Assembly (NCBI RefSeq): GCF_901411515.1
Contig: NZ_CABDUX010000002.1
Location: 186,001-250,000 of the forward strand
DNA: 64,000 nucleotides
Source: Raoultibacter phocaeensis
GTDB lineage: Bacteria; Actinomycetota; Coriobacteriia; Coriobacteriales; Eggerthellaceae
Direction: 5' to 3'
Below are positions 25,960 to 34,433 of the stretch, piece by piece (the stretch's first letter is position 1; every line of letters starts with the position of its first letter). Both the position numbers and the translations under genes were made by a program. The notes below the pieces were generated by a model. It saw only the letters and a program-made list of their open reading frames with translations, was not told where the DNA came from and did no database searches.

Positions 25960-28707
25960 ATGAAGGAGAACAGGGCGGGCATCTCTCGACGCAGTTTCAC
26001 GCTAGGCGCGGGCGCAGCTGTCGGCGCAGGTATTGCTGCGACGGCGTTCGGATGCGCACCGTCGAAAGAATCCGACGAGGGTTCGGAGTCGACTGGGGCG
26101 GATGCGAAGGTGACAACTGCCGTATCGCATGATGACGGCGAATGGATTCCGACCACCTGCAACATGTGCTTCAACAACTGCTCCGTTTTGGCGCATGTTG
26201 TCGATGGGGTAGTGGTGGAACTCACCGGCAATCCCGAAAGTCCTATCGGCGGAGGACATATTTGCGCGAAGGGAGCTGCGGGCATCATGCAGCTCTACGA
26301 CCCCGACCGCATTACCAAGCCGCTCAAGCGAACGAATCCCAACAAAGGCTTCGATGAGGATCCAGGTTGGGTGGAAATCAGCTGGGACGAGGCGTACGAC
26401 ACCATCGTGTCCACGATGCAGACCGCAGCCGCGACCGAGGGCAAATGCGTCGGCGGCGCGTCTATGGTGGCCGGTCTCAACGGCAGCGTATGGCGCGGAC
26501 TTGCGCTTGGCTGCGTGTGCGGCGCATCCGAAGGCGTGCTTTCGGATATTTGCGGCGCGGGCATCCATGTGGTTGAGGCGCTCTACACCTCGAACGGCAA
26601 TGCCATGCCCGATTACGACAACGCCAATTACGTGATCCAGTTCGGGACCCAGGCGGGTACGGCGACGCGCCATGGATTCACCATGACCTGCGACCGTTTC
26701 GCGCAGCGCCGTAGAGACGGGCTCAAGCTTGTCAGCTTCGATCCGCATATGAGCGCAGGTGCCGAGCAGGCCGACGTATGGATGGCGCTTCGTCCCGGCT
26801 CGGATGCGGCGGCGGCGCTCGCGATCGCCAACGTGCTTGTCGAAAACGACCTCATCGACCGCGAGTTCCTTATCGCGCGCACGAACGCGTGCGCTCTTGT
26901 TGACCCGGATACGGGCCGCGTGCTCCGCAGCCCTGGCGAATCGGGGAAATCCCTGTACTGGGATCAGAAGGCTAGCGCGCCCAAAGCCTACGACGAGGCG
27001 GAGGAACCTGCTCTGGAAGGTGCGTTCGACGTCGACGGCAAGCAGTACAAGACCGCGTTCGAAGTGTACAAGGAGCACATCGCATCGATGACTCCCGAAT
27101 GGGCGGCTGACATCACGACGCTCGACGCAGATGCCCTGCGACAGGTGGCGATCGAATTCGGGGAAGCGGCCTGCATCGGCCAGACCACCAAGGTCGATGG
27201 CGTGGAGCTGCCTTACCGCCCCGCAGCGGTCGACATCTTCTCCGGCGTTTCGCGCCATAAGCATGCGATCTTGAGCACGTGGAGCTGCCTTATGCTCAAT
27301 GTGCTCATAGGCGGTTGCAACTCGGTCGGCGGTTTCATTGGCTTCGGGCCGGCCTGCAACGGCTGGACCGACGACAACCCTCAGGCGGGGTTCCGCGCTA
27401 CGATTTTCGAACCCGACGGCTTTATCAACAATACTTCGCTGATGATCGGTCAGCCCCACTCGTTCTACGAAACCATATACAACGGCGACTACACGCCGAG
27501 CGGTATGGGAATGGCGGCCTTGCAGCCGCTCTCCGAAGACGGCCATTTCGTGCACATTGCACAAAGCGATCCCGAGCGTTACCGCACCCAGCCCATCACG
27601 CATCTGTTCTGGTATGCGTGCAACCCCATCAAGTGGTGGGCGAACGCCGATGAGCAGGCCGAAGTGTACAAGAAGATGGATTTTATCGCCGGGTGCGATC
27701 TGTTTTTGAACGATATGAGCCTGTTCAGCGACATCATGTTGCCCGAAGCAACGTACCTCGAGCGATGGGACGTGCTGCCGCAATGGTTCATGAACCATCG
27801 TATGCCGGGCGGCATGACCAAACCTTGGACGCTTGCCATGTGGCAACCGGTTGTCGAGCCGAAGGACGGGGTTCCCGGCTTTATGGATATCTACGGCGAG
27901 CTCTGCTACCGAGCGGGCGAACAGTCGAACGCCGCCTTCATCGGCGCGCTTGCCGGCATGTACCGCGTCAAAGAGCAATACATGCCTGACCTTACCCAGA
28001 AGCTCGATAAAGAAGCCTTCATCGATGCAGTGTATAAATCGAACATCGACGAAGCGCACGGGCTTGAGTGGTTCAAGCAAAACAACGGGGTCTACACCCA
28101 TGACCGCACTGTTGACGAGGTTTACATCTGGGCGAACGACGCCCCCGGCCGCATCCCGTTTTATTGGGATTTCATGCTCGAGATGAAGGACAAGGTCGAA
28201 GCGAAGGTTGCCGAGCTCGATATCCCGTGGGAGACCGACGACTACATCCCCTTGCCTGAATGGCGTCCGGGCAGCGATTTCTATCCGGTCGAGGATGCCT
28301 CTTTCGACATGTTCCCCATCTACTACACCAACGCCGCCAACACCGATAGCTGGACGGTCCAGAACCCTTGGCTGAACGAAGTTAACGAAGACGACGGCAT
28401 GACCTATTGCATCGAGATGAATCCCGCAACCGCTCGGGCGAAGGGCATCGAAAGCGGCGATGAGATCGTGCTCACTTCGACCGCTGGCTATTCGGTCGAA
28501 GGCAAGGTCGTGCTCAACGAGGGCATCCATCCTGAATGCCTTTCGTCTGTGGTGGGTACTTGGGATTGCAAGAGCAAGGCGATGTCGATTGCATTCGGCA
28601 AGGGCGTGAACCTCGTGAGCTTGCTGCCGGGCACCAAAGCCGAGCGCATGGACCATATCGTATCGGCGTTCGATCAGCTCATCCGTGTCAAAGTCGAGAA
28701 GAAATAG
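25960..28707 (+). CDS. Tat-exported molybdopterin oxidoreductase, catalytic subunit
   Basis: A 915-residue DMSO-reductase-family enzyme. It has a twin-arginine signal SRRSFTLGAG (Arg10-Arg11) with a lipobox-like Cys32. The [4Fe-4S] motif C-x2-C-x3-C-x27-C occupies Cys67, 70, 74 and 102. Molybdopterin and molydopterin-dinucleotide-binding domains follow to the C-terminus. The likely Mo ligand is the Cys in SDICGAG (inference). In this lineage such enzymes act as dehydroxylases or as sulfur, nitrogen or organic-acceptor reductases. AGGAAGG precedes the start. It is followed 13 bases later by its ferredoxin subunit; no membrane-anchor subunit is encoded. The substrate is unknown. Confidence 0.92.
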   Translation: MKENRAGISRRSFTLGAGAAVGAGIAATAFGCAPSKESDEGSESTGADAKVTTAVSHDDGEWIPTTCNMCFNNCSVLAHVVDGVVVELTGNPESPIGGGHICAKGAAGIMQLYDPDRITKPLKRTNPNKGFDEDPGWVEISWDEAYDTIVSTMQTAAATEGKCVGGASMVAGLNGSVWRGLALGCVCGASEGVLSDICGAGIHVVEALYTSNGNAMPDYDNANYVIQFGTQAGTATRHGFTMTCDRFAQRRRDGLKLVSFDPHMSAGAEQADVWMALRPGSDAAAALAIANVLVENDLIDREFLIARTNACALVDPDTGRVLRSPGESGKSLYWDQKASAPKAYDEAEEPALEGAFDVDGKQYKTAFEVYKEHIASMTPEWAADITTLDADALRQVAIEFGEAACIGQTTKVDGVELPYRPAAVDIFSGVSRHKHAILSTWSCLMLNVLIGGCNSVGGFIGFGPACNGWTDDNPQAGFRATIFEPDGFINNTSLMIGQPHSFYETIYNGDYTPSGMGMAALQPLSEDGHFVHIAQSDPERYRTQPITHLFWYACNPIKWWANADEQAEVYKKMDFIAGCDLFLNDMSLFSDIMLPEATYLERWDVLPQWFMNHRMPGGMTKPWTLAMWQPVVEPKDGVPGFMDIYGELCYRAGEQSNAAFIGALAGMYRVKEQYMPDLTQKLDKEAFIDAVYKSNIDEAHGLEWFKQNNGVYTHDRTVDEVYIWANDAPGRIPFYWDFMLEMKDKVEAKVAELDIPWETDDYIPLPEWRPGSDFYPVEDASFDMFPIYYTNAANTDSWTVQNPWLNEVNEDDGMTYCIEMNPATARAKGIESGDEIVLTSTAGYSVEGKVVLNEGIHPECLSSVVGTWDCKSKAMSIAFGKGVNLVSLLPGTKAERMDHIVSAFDQLIRVKVEKK

Positions 28708-28720
28708 GGACGTGATTTCC

Positions 28721-29326
28721 ATGACATACGGAATGCTCATTGATCTGAAGAAATGCGTCGGCTGTCATGCGTGCTCGGTCGCCTGCAAAGAGGCCCACGG
28801 CACGCCTCCAGGGGTGCGTCGCTCTCATGTGGAGCGAGAAACGGAGGGCGTCTTTCCCGACGTGAAGAGGAACATCGTGCCGATGCTGTGCATGCAGTGC
28901 GAGATTGCACCATGCGTGGAAAACTGCCCCACGGGCGCGAGCATCAAGCGCGAAGACGGCATCGTCATCGTGGACAAGGAAACGTGCATCGGGTGTAAAA
29001 CCTGCATCGAGGTCTGTCCCTACAATGCGCGCTACTATCGCGAAGACGACACCGGGTACTTCGGGGAAGAGCTCACCGAGTACGAGACCGTCATGTACGT
29101 TGACATGCCGAAGGGTACCGTCGACAAGTGCACCTTCTGCGTCGAGCGGATCGACGGTACGGGCGAGCCCCAGGCATGCGTGGCCGCCTGCCCGGCAGGT
29201 GCGCGCGTGTTCGGCGACCTCGAGGATATCAGGGCCGAGGCTGAGGCTGCAAACGGCTTCCAGCTTGAGGCGGAGGTAAGCACCAATCCGTCGGTGTGGT
29301 ATCTGCCCCACGAGGTGAACGCATAG
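28721..29326 (+). CDS. Four-cluster ferredoxin subunit of the molybdenum enzyme
   Basis: A 201-residue DmsB/PsrB-type electron-transfer subunit with four Cys groups for [4Fe-4S] clusters: CVGCHACSVAC; CMQCEIAPCVENC; CIGCKTCIEVC; and CTFC with CVAAC. It has no Tat signal of its own and would be carried out with the catalytic subunit. The ATG at 28721 follows the catalytic gene by 13 bases, with AGGGA upstream. It passes electrons between a membrane donor and the molybdopterin subunit. The donor is not encoded nearby, because no NrfD- or DmsC-like membrane protein follows. Confidence 0.92.
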   Translation: MTYGMLIDLKKCVGCHACSVACKEAHGTPPGVRRSHVERETEGVFPDVKRNIVPMLCMQCEIAPCVENCPTGASIKREDGIVIVDKETCIGCKTCIEVCPYNARYYREDDTGYFGEELTEYETVMYVDMPKGTVDKCTFCVERIDGTGEPQACVAACPAGARVFGDLEDIRAEAEAANGFQLEAEVSTNPSVWYLPHEVNA

Positions 29327-29337
29327 CGAGCACGGCA

Positions 29338-29373
29338 GCGGGAGACGTCGTCTGGCGTCTCCCGCAGGTTTTT
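29338..29373 (+). terminator. Intrinsic terminator of the oxidoreductase operon
   Basis: A 10-base-pair GC-rich stem (29338-29347 with 29356-29365) with an eight-base loop, then AGGTTTTTG, 12 bases after the ferredoxin stop codon. A good rho-independent terminator. Confidence 0.8.
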
Positions 29374-29450
29374 GCGATGCGCCCCGGGCCTGTTCGGCTT
29401 TTCTAGGACGGGCGGGCGGCGCTTGACGAACAACCAGGCAAGGAGAACCC

Positions 29451-30368
29451 ATGAAGACGGTAGATCTTTCGGTGCACGGAAACCATGCGAGCAGGGCGGG
29501 ATACCCCATGTTGCACCTTGGGGCCGACGGCGGCGGGGAAGAAGCGTTCGACGAGGTTCAGACGGAAAGCGCGTTGGACATCCTTCTCGACGGTAAGCCA
29601 GTGATGCGGCTCGTATGCGATTTGTCCGACATTGCCGCGCTGGTCGTGGGACGCTTGTTTACCGAGGGGTTCATCGGAGGCGTTTGCGATGTCGAGTGCG
29701 TTTACGTGAACCGGCATGCGACGGAAGCCCATGTAACGCTTACTTCGGCGGCGTCGAGGAAGCTTTGGGGGAAAGCGAAGGGTACGGGACATGTCTCGAT
29801 TGCAACCCACGGAGCACCGCAGCGCGAATTTGGGAGCCGCTTGCATCCCGTGAGCCCGATTCCCTGGAGTGTGGACGACGTATTCGCCCTCGCGCGAGTC
29901 TTTTCGAGCGATTCGCCCATGCACCGACGCACGTTCGGCGCGCACAGCTGCTATGTCGCGCTCGGGGATCGGGTGCTTTTCTGCTGCGAGGACTTGGGCA
30001 GGCATAACGCTTTCGACAAGGCGATAGGCAGAGCGCTGATCGAGGGAGTCGATCTCAAGCGGGCTACCGTGTTCACAAGCGGGCGAACTCCTGTAGACAT
30101 GACGGCGAAAGCGATCCGCGCAGGGATTCCCCTTCTCGTATCCAAGGCCGTACCCACCAACCTTGCAATCGAACTTGCCCGCAATAACAGGCTTGCCCTC
30201 ATCTGCTCTGCGCACCCCGATTCGATGCGGGTGTTCAATGACCCGCTCGGATGTGCTGGGGCGCGCAGGTGCGGGGACGGTCGGCGCGAGGCGCAGGGTA
30301 GTATTTCGTGGAAGGGCGCTCCTGTGGCTGGGTCGCGTGGCGAAAGGGTCGGGTTAAAAACTTCTTAG
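29451..30368 (+). CDS. fdhD: FdhD/NarQ-type molybdoenzyme accessory protein, divergent
   Basis: A 305-residue FdhD-family protein. Family signatures include EDLGRHNAFDKAIG and SGRTPVDMTAKAIRAGIPLL followed by SKAVPTNLAIELA. FdhD delivers sulfur to the molybdenum cofactor of formate dehydrogenase-like enzymes and needs a CxxC pair in a mobile loop. Here the loop region (about residues 117-125, THGAPQRE) has no Cys, although Cys occur later (HSCYVA, FCCED). It may therefore bind cofactor without sulfurtransferase activity, or use other Cys. AAGGAG precedes the start. It lies right after the molybdenum enzyme operon, whose maturation it probably serves. The last 40 residues are a low-complexity tail. 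Confidence 0.85.
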   Translation: MKTVDLSVHGNHASRAGYPMLHLGADGGGEEAFDEVQTESALDILLDGKPVMRLVCDLSDIAALVVGRLFTEGFIGGVCDVECVYVNRHATEAHVTLTSAASRKLWGKAKGTGHVSIATHGAPQREFGSRLHPVSPIPWSVDDVFALARVFSSDSPMHRRTFGAHSCYVALGDRVLFCCEDLGRHNAFDKAIGRALIEGVDLKRATVFTSGRTPVDMTAKAIRAGIPLLVSKAVPTNLAIELARNNRLALICSAHPDSMRVFNDPLGCAGARRCGDGRREAQGSISWKGAPVAGSRGERVGLKTS

Positions 30369-30369
30369 G

Positions 30370-30759
30370 CTAAACCATGGCGTAGATCATGTCCCACGTG
30401 ATAACTTTCCTGATCGCGCCGCACGCTTTTCTGTAATCGCCAGCGGCAACGGCAGCCTCGTAAGCATGCTTTACGGTAGATTCATCGATTCCGGCAGCTT
30501 CGGCTATCCGGAGAAGCGACGCGGCGTTCATAAGCCTGTTGTAGCAACGCTGGGCACTTTCGTTGGGCGTCTGCCTCGAATACGAGCCTTTGCCTTTGGT
30601 TTCATTGGATTTGAACCACTCGACCATATGCTCTCGTTCGGTGTTGCCGGTTTTATCCGGCGAATCATGTATTTCGGCGATGTACTTGTCGGAATACGGA
30701 TAGTGGTCCGCTTTCGTCGAGAGAATGCTCGAGAACTCCTTACACCCGATATCGGTCAT
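30370..30759 (-). CDS. Hypothetical protein with helical C-terminus
   Basis: A 129-residue protein of unknown family. The start at 30759 is chosen for the excellent GGAGG site five bases upstream; the frame is open back to 30831. The N-terminal half is polar (STKADHYPYSDKYIAEIHDS); the C-terminal half is helical and Ala-rich (RLMNAASLLRIAEAAGIDES). It has no signal peptide or membrane helix. It ends two bases from the convergent fdhD stop. Its base composition resembles the host more than the AT-rich defence block upstream. Confidence 0.55.
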   Translation of the reverse strand: MTDIGCKEFSSILSTKADHYPYSDKYIAEIHDSPDKTGNTEREHMVEWFKSNETKGKGSYSRQTPNESAQRCYNRLMNAASLLRIAEAAGIDESTVKHAYEAAVAAGDYRKACGAIRKVITWDMIYAMV

Positions 30760-30979
30760 AGTGTCCTCCGGTTTTTCTTTGCAAGCGTATTCTATCTGCA
30801 TGGTTTCCTGTGCCGTCCTGCATTTTCCCACGCGTCCAAAGTCTGATTCGGCAATTTTTGTTTATCGAGCTGCTAAAGCCCTTTCGGGGAAACTTTCCCT
30901 GGTTACGGGCCTGAGCGACTATATTCCTGCTCCTTGATCAGGGAGCAGCCGGTTTATCACTCTGCTTTTACTCCATCTT

Positions 30980-32154
30980 TTACAATAAAACTGGCTCTTT
31001 TTGAAATAACGACACTAATTCGGCGGTGGTAATAAAATCATTGTTAAGTGAATGCAATAAGTCTACGGAAATGTCCATAGCGCTTCACCGATTGTGGCTC
31101 AACCCTACTTGGATAATTACATAAAGAAGCATTGCCCGAATTGTCCCGTCGGTCGACTTAACGTATAGAAGTCTACAATAAGCGGCAATTATGTCTACGT
31201 AGTTAAAGTTGAAGTTTGTTGTCATCATGATAGCCCAACGTTTTGCTAATCAATGACCGAAGAAGTTCAAGGTCCCTGCGTTCAATGTAGGAAAACATCA
31301 TCAGATAACTGGCAGAAGAAAGTTTCGACTTCTGAGTAATATTCAGGATTCAGAAGAGTTCTTGCCAATTGAATAATACTTCAGCATCGAGTTGTTCAAT
31401 CCTCATTTGCTCCTAGAGTGTTGGCGCGTTTAGAGGCGCCTTAACGGCATAAATCCCGAATACGCTATTTATAGCCTCTTGGGCTAACTCGATTAAGATG
31501 AATCTTTCTTCGGATGCCTGTCGTGCGCACCTGTCTATTGATGCGCCGAAAAAGGAACATTAGCATTGGGAGTAATTGGAAAAATGTCTTCAATAATTCT
31601 TCCAACCGAAAAACTAGCACTCAATGAGTTTGCGCGTGCGAAATCATGCATTTGCTCTGGAGCCATATAGCCGCGCGTTCAATAATTATTTCTAAAAAGA
31701 TAAGTAACCCTATCGGAGTCAGAGCTGTCTTGGCGGTAGAGACCGAAATCCGCAATTGCGATGTCATGATTGGAGCTATAAAGAAGTTTTGCAGGTTTAA
31801 GATCGCGATGAGTGACGGTTTGACTGTGCATATATAAGAAACACCCGTAAGGATATTTGAGATCACTTGATATTGGTTTGCCGGATTATCGTACAGCTGA
31901 GGATTGATATCTACTAGGCTACAGGCATACAGCGGCATGGTGCAATAAACTTGATTCCCGTCATGTCCTTTGTCGAGTACTTTCACAATGAATGGATGAT
32001 TCAAGCGTTCCGCAGTTCTTATCTCTTTGAAGGATATCTGTCGAGCCTCTTCGTCATTTGAGCTCAGGTACTTAATGGCAACTTCATTACCGCGAACATC
32101 ATGGGTTCTATGGACGGTCCCCAAGCCTTCCCGCTGATCGCCAATTTTTTCCAT
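30980..32154 (-). pseudogene. Wrecked serine/threonine protein kinase gene
   Basis: Reading down the minus strand from 32154, the first frame gives the kinase N-lobe (VAIKYL with the ATP-site Lys, then KEIRTAERLNHPFIVKVLD). After a one-base loss near 31832 the reading resumes with THRDLKPAKLL and IADFGLY. A TGA at 31679-31681 stands where Gly is expected before TRGYMAPEQ, and a further frameshift near 31548 precedes DRCARQASEERFILIE. TAG at 31413-31415 and more shifts interrupt a C-terminal region that is still legible (for example YCRLLYVKSTDGTIRAMLLY) down to about 30980. It starts 52 bases after the ABC ATPase gene on the same strand, so it was probably the last gene of that operon. No active kinase is expected. 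Confidence 0.8.
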
Positions 32155-32206
32155 ATCTCAACTCTCAAATTGCCTTGCCATGTATAGGGTACACTTAATA
32201 CTAGAT

Positions 32207-33982
32207 TCATCCTTTAGTTCGACAAGCTATATTGTCTCGGACGGTGTCGCTTGGGGCTTGATAGAAGGGGTTAAAGCCAGTTTTTCCTCTGGTCGCTTCT
32301 TCAAGATTGATTGTATTGTCTGGTTGTAAATCCAGCTTTTCTTGATCTTCCTTGCCAAATAGAATTACCTGAATGTCTTCTTTGGAATAATCAACGTAAA
32401 GCTTGTTGAAGACAGCTCCAATGGCTTTCATATTTTCGTCATCAAACGGTTCTGCGATATTGTCTATTATTAGCACGGGAACAAGCGGGTACTCTTGGCT
32501 GGAGAGAAGAAAGATCAGAAATCCGAGATAGCCACAAAGTTGGATAAGCGTATGCCTCGCATGGCTTCCAGAATAATACCCCGTGGGTATTGAATTCTCT
32601 GAAAAATGAGGTTGAAGAATGTTACCACGTTTAAAGTATAAAATCGAAAAGTTTTGAAGACGTAAATCTTGTTCTACGAGTTTAGACACGCTGGCAGCGC
32701 TGAGATAAAAATCTGTTATCAGTGAAGATAATCGATTGATTCTTTCCTTATCATCGTTGTCGCGCAGTAGTCGCGCCTCTCTTTTTAATTCTAGCCGTTC
32801 GTTTTGCAATTCCTCAAGTTGCTCTGTGTCAAAGTTCTCGTCAAATTGAGAGAGATATTCTTTTGCTAGCATCAATGCTCTCGTTTTGTCTTCTATCGTG
32901 TATAGCTCGAATTTATTTTTGCTCAAAGTGAGCCTTTCTTGAAGAGCCTTCCTCTCCTTTTTCATTTTCTTCAAGGTGTTTGCCAAGGTTTCATCTTCAG
33001 CAAAAGAAAGACTGCTGCTAAGGTTGATTAAAACTTCATGTGTTGGCTCAATTAAATATGAACCCGAGGGATTGCTTTTGATGATTTGGGAGAACTCCTC
33101 AATCAGTGATTCTCGGTTGGCATTTTCTCGAAAAACCTGATCATAATCTGCAATTCTGTTTTCTAGCGTTTTGATTTGTTCTACAAGAGAGTCATATGCA
33201 AATTCTAATTCTGATTGAGTCTTCTCTTTTAGCTTTTTACCTCGAAGCTCGCCGTGCTCAACTCGGTGTATCTCGTCTTCGACCTGATCTTTGTTCCGCC
33301 CATTGAATGATATGGGGCATTTTAAGGTTGAAAGTTGTTTGTTTATCTGTGATTCGAGAAAACTGATTTCTCCTTGTTCGGCTTCGAGTCCTAATATGAT
33401 CTCATCGATCGTCTTTAACCGTTTTTTTATCTCATGAAGCCTCACAAGGCTCATATTGAAAAAATAGTCGAGTAGAACGGGGAGTTTTATACGGTACTCT
33501 GTCTCGCTGCATTTATCGAAAAAATCATTCAGGATTCCGAATCTTTTTTGTCCAAGGAAATTGAACAATGTAAACGTCCTGAACGTGATGCGTTCCTCTG
33601 TGAAATCCCATAAGTTGCGCGTTGCAGTTTCCCCTTGACTCAGTAAATCGTTCAAGGAGGTTTTGTAGTCATCTAGCCTGTCGAAGGATTGTTTCCCGTT
33701 TTTAGACTCAATTGAAAAGTGTATATTATCGAGGTGTCTTTCTAGGGTATACTCGTCCTTGTTCAGGCGAAACCGAAGCTTCGCAGCTCTTAGTGTGCCT
33801 GCATACCAAAGGCGTAGGGAGATGTCTTCAAATTTTTTTCCGAGCATGTAGTCAAGAAAAAGATAGAATTCCGTTTTCCCGGTATCATTTGATCCTTGAA
33901 TATAGTTTAGCCCGGGCTTGAATTCGTAAGAGAAGTTCTTTCCATCATAGCTGTATAGGGCGAGTTCGGTAAAACTAAACAT
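32207..33982 (-). CDS. SMC/Rad50-like ABC ATPase of a three-component system
   Basis: A 591-residue ATPase with Walker A QGSNDTGKTEF near residues 29-39. A long coiled-coil middle (about 180-450) has a CPIS segment at its tip, and Walker B VLIIDNIAEPFDD lies near residue 505. This is the SMC/RecN/Rad50 layout, with ATPase halves joined by an intramolecular coiled coil. Such ATPases in small operons with a nuclease are typical of ABC-three-component and OLD/Gabija-like conflict systems. Its ATG overlaps the end of the middle gene by eight bases. The region is AT-rich compared with the backbone, which suggests transfer. The kinase remnant follows. Confidence 0.82.
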   Translation of the reverse strand: MFSFTELALYSYDGKNFSYEFKPGLNYIQGSNDTGKTEFYLFLDYMLGKKFEDISLRLWYAGTLRAAKLRFRLNKDEYTLERHLDNIHFSIESKNGKQSFDRLDDYKTSLNDLLSQGETATRNLWDFTEERITFRTFTLFNFLGQKRFGILNDFFDKCSETEYRIKLPVLLDYFFNMSLVRLHEIKKRLKTIDEIILGLEAEQGEISFLESQINKQLSTLKCPISFNGRNKDQVEDEIHRVEHGELRGKKLKEKTQSELEFAYDSLVEQIKTLENRIADYDQVFRENANRESLIEEFSQIIKSNPSGSYLIEPTHEVLINLSSSLSFAEDETLANTLKKMKKERKALQERLTLSKNKFELYTIEDKTRALMLAKEYLSQFDENFDTEQLEELQNERLELKREARLLRDNDDKERINRLSSLITDFYLSAASVSKLVEQDLRLQNFSILYFKRGNILQPHFSENSIPTGYYSGSHARHTLIQLCGYLGFLIFLLSSQEYPLVPVLIIDNIAEPFDDENMKAIGAVFNKLYVDYSKEDIQVILFGKEDQEKLDLQPDNTINLEEATRGKTGFNPFYQAPSDTVRDNIACRTKG

Positions 33983-34433
33983 TCTTTATTACCTCTTTTA
34001 TAAAAATGGAGTCTTCTATCTCTTTGCTTGCTTCAATTACTTTTTTTGAAAACAGATCAATGTCTCCAGAATAATCGCGCCCTTCTTCATCTAGGGTGGA
34101 TGCTCGATTGCCCTCTATACGAACCAGATTTGCATCTCGCAGTATCTCAAGCGAGAGGACAATATATCGTAAGTCTTTTCGCATCGCATCAATTGACCCA
34201 GAGGCTTCCAATGCCATCTTGGCAACCATGTGCCTGCTTTGTTTGCCGTCGAACAAGGAGTGAGGATTGACTCCGCGCCTCTTGATAAAATAGGCTAAGA
34301 ATATAAGCTTTGATATGCTCAGTTCTCCAGAAACACTTAATATAGCTAATAGTTTACGGCAATAGATGCTGCCGAGGACGACTGCGAGGTCGGCCTGTAC
34401 TTTTCGACTAAGATCTATGTACATTTTAGTCAT
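33975..34433 (-). CDS. Small middle component of the ABC three-component operon
   Basis: A 152-residue soluble helical protein with no catalytic motif. It overlaps the gene before it by eight bases and the ATPase gene after it by eight bases, so all three are translated together. ABC-3C systems encode a small, variable middle component between effector and ATPase; size, position and helical content fit this role. A winged-helix-like stretch may occupy residues 75-115 (LRYIVLSLEILRDANLVRIE). The subfamily cannot be named from sequence reading alone. Confidence 0.6.
   Translation of the reverse strand: MTKMYIDLSRKVQADLAVVLGSIYCRKLLAILSVSGELSISKLIFLAYFIKRRGVNPHSLFDGKQSRHMVAKMALEASGSIDAMRKDLRYIVLSLEILRDANLVRIEGNRASTLDEEGRDYSGDIDLFSKKVIEASKEIEDSIFIKEVIKNV

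Noticed and set aside
26002-28740. Minus-strand open frame of 912 codons
   Set aside because: Mirror of the molybdopterin oxidoreductase gene, caused by GC-rich codon usage.
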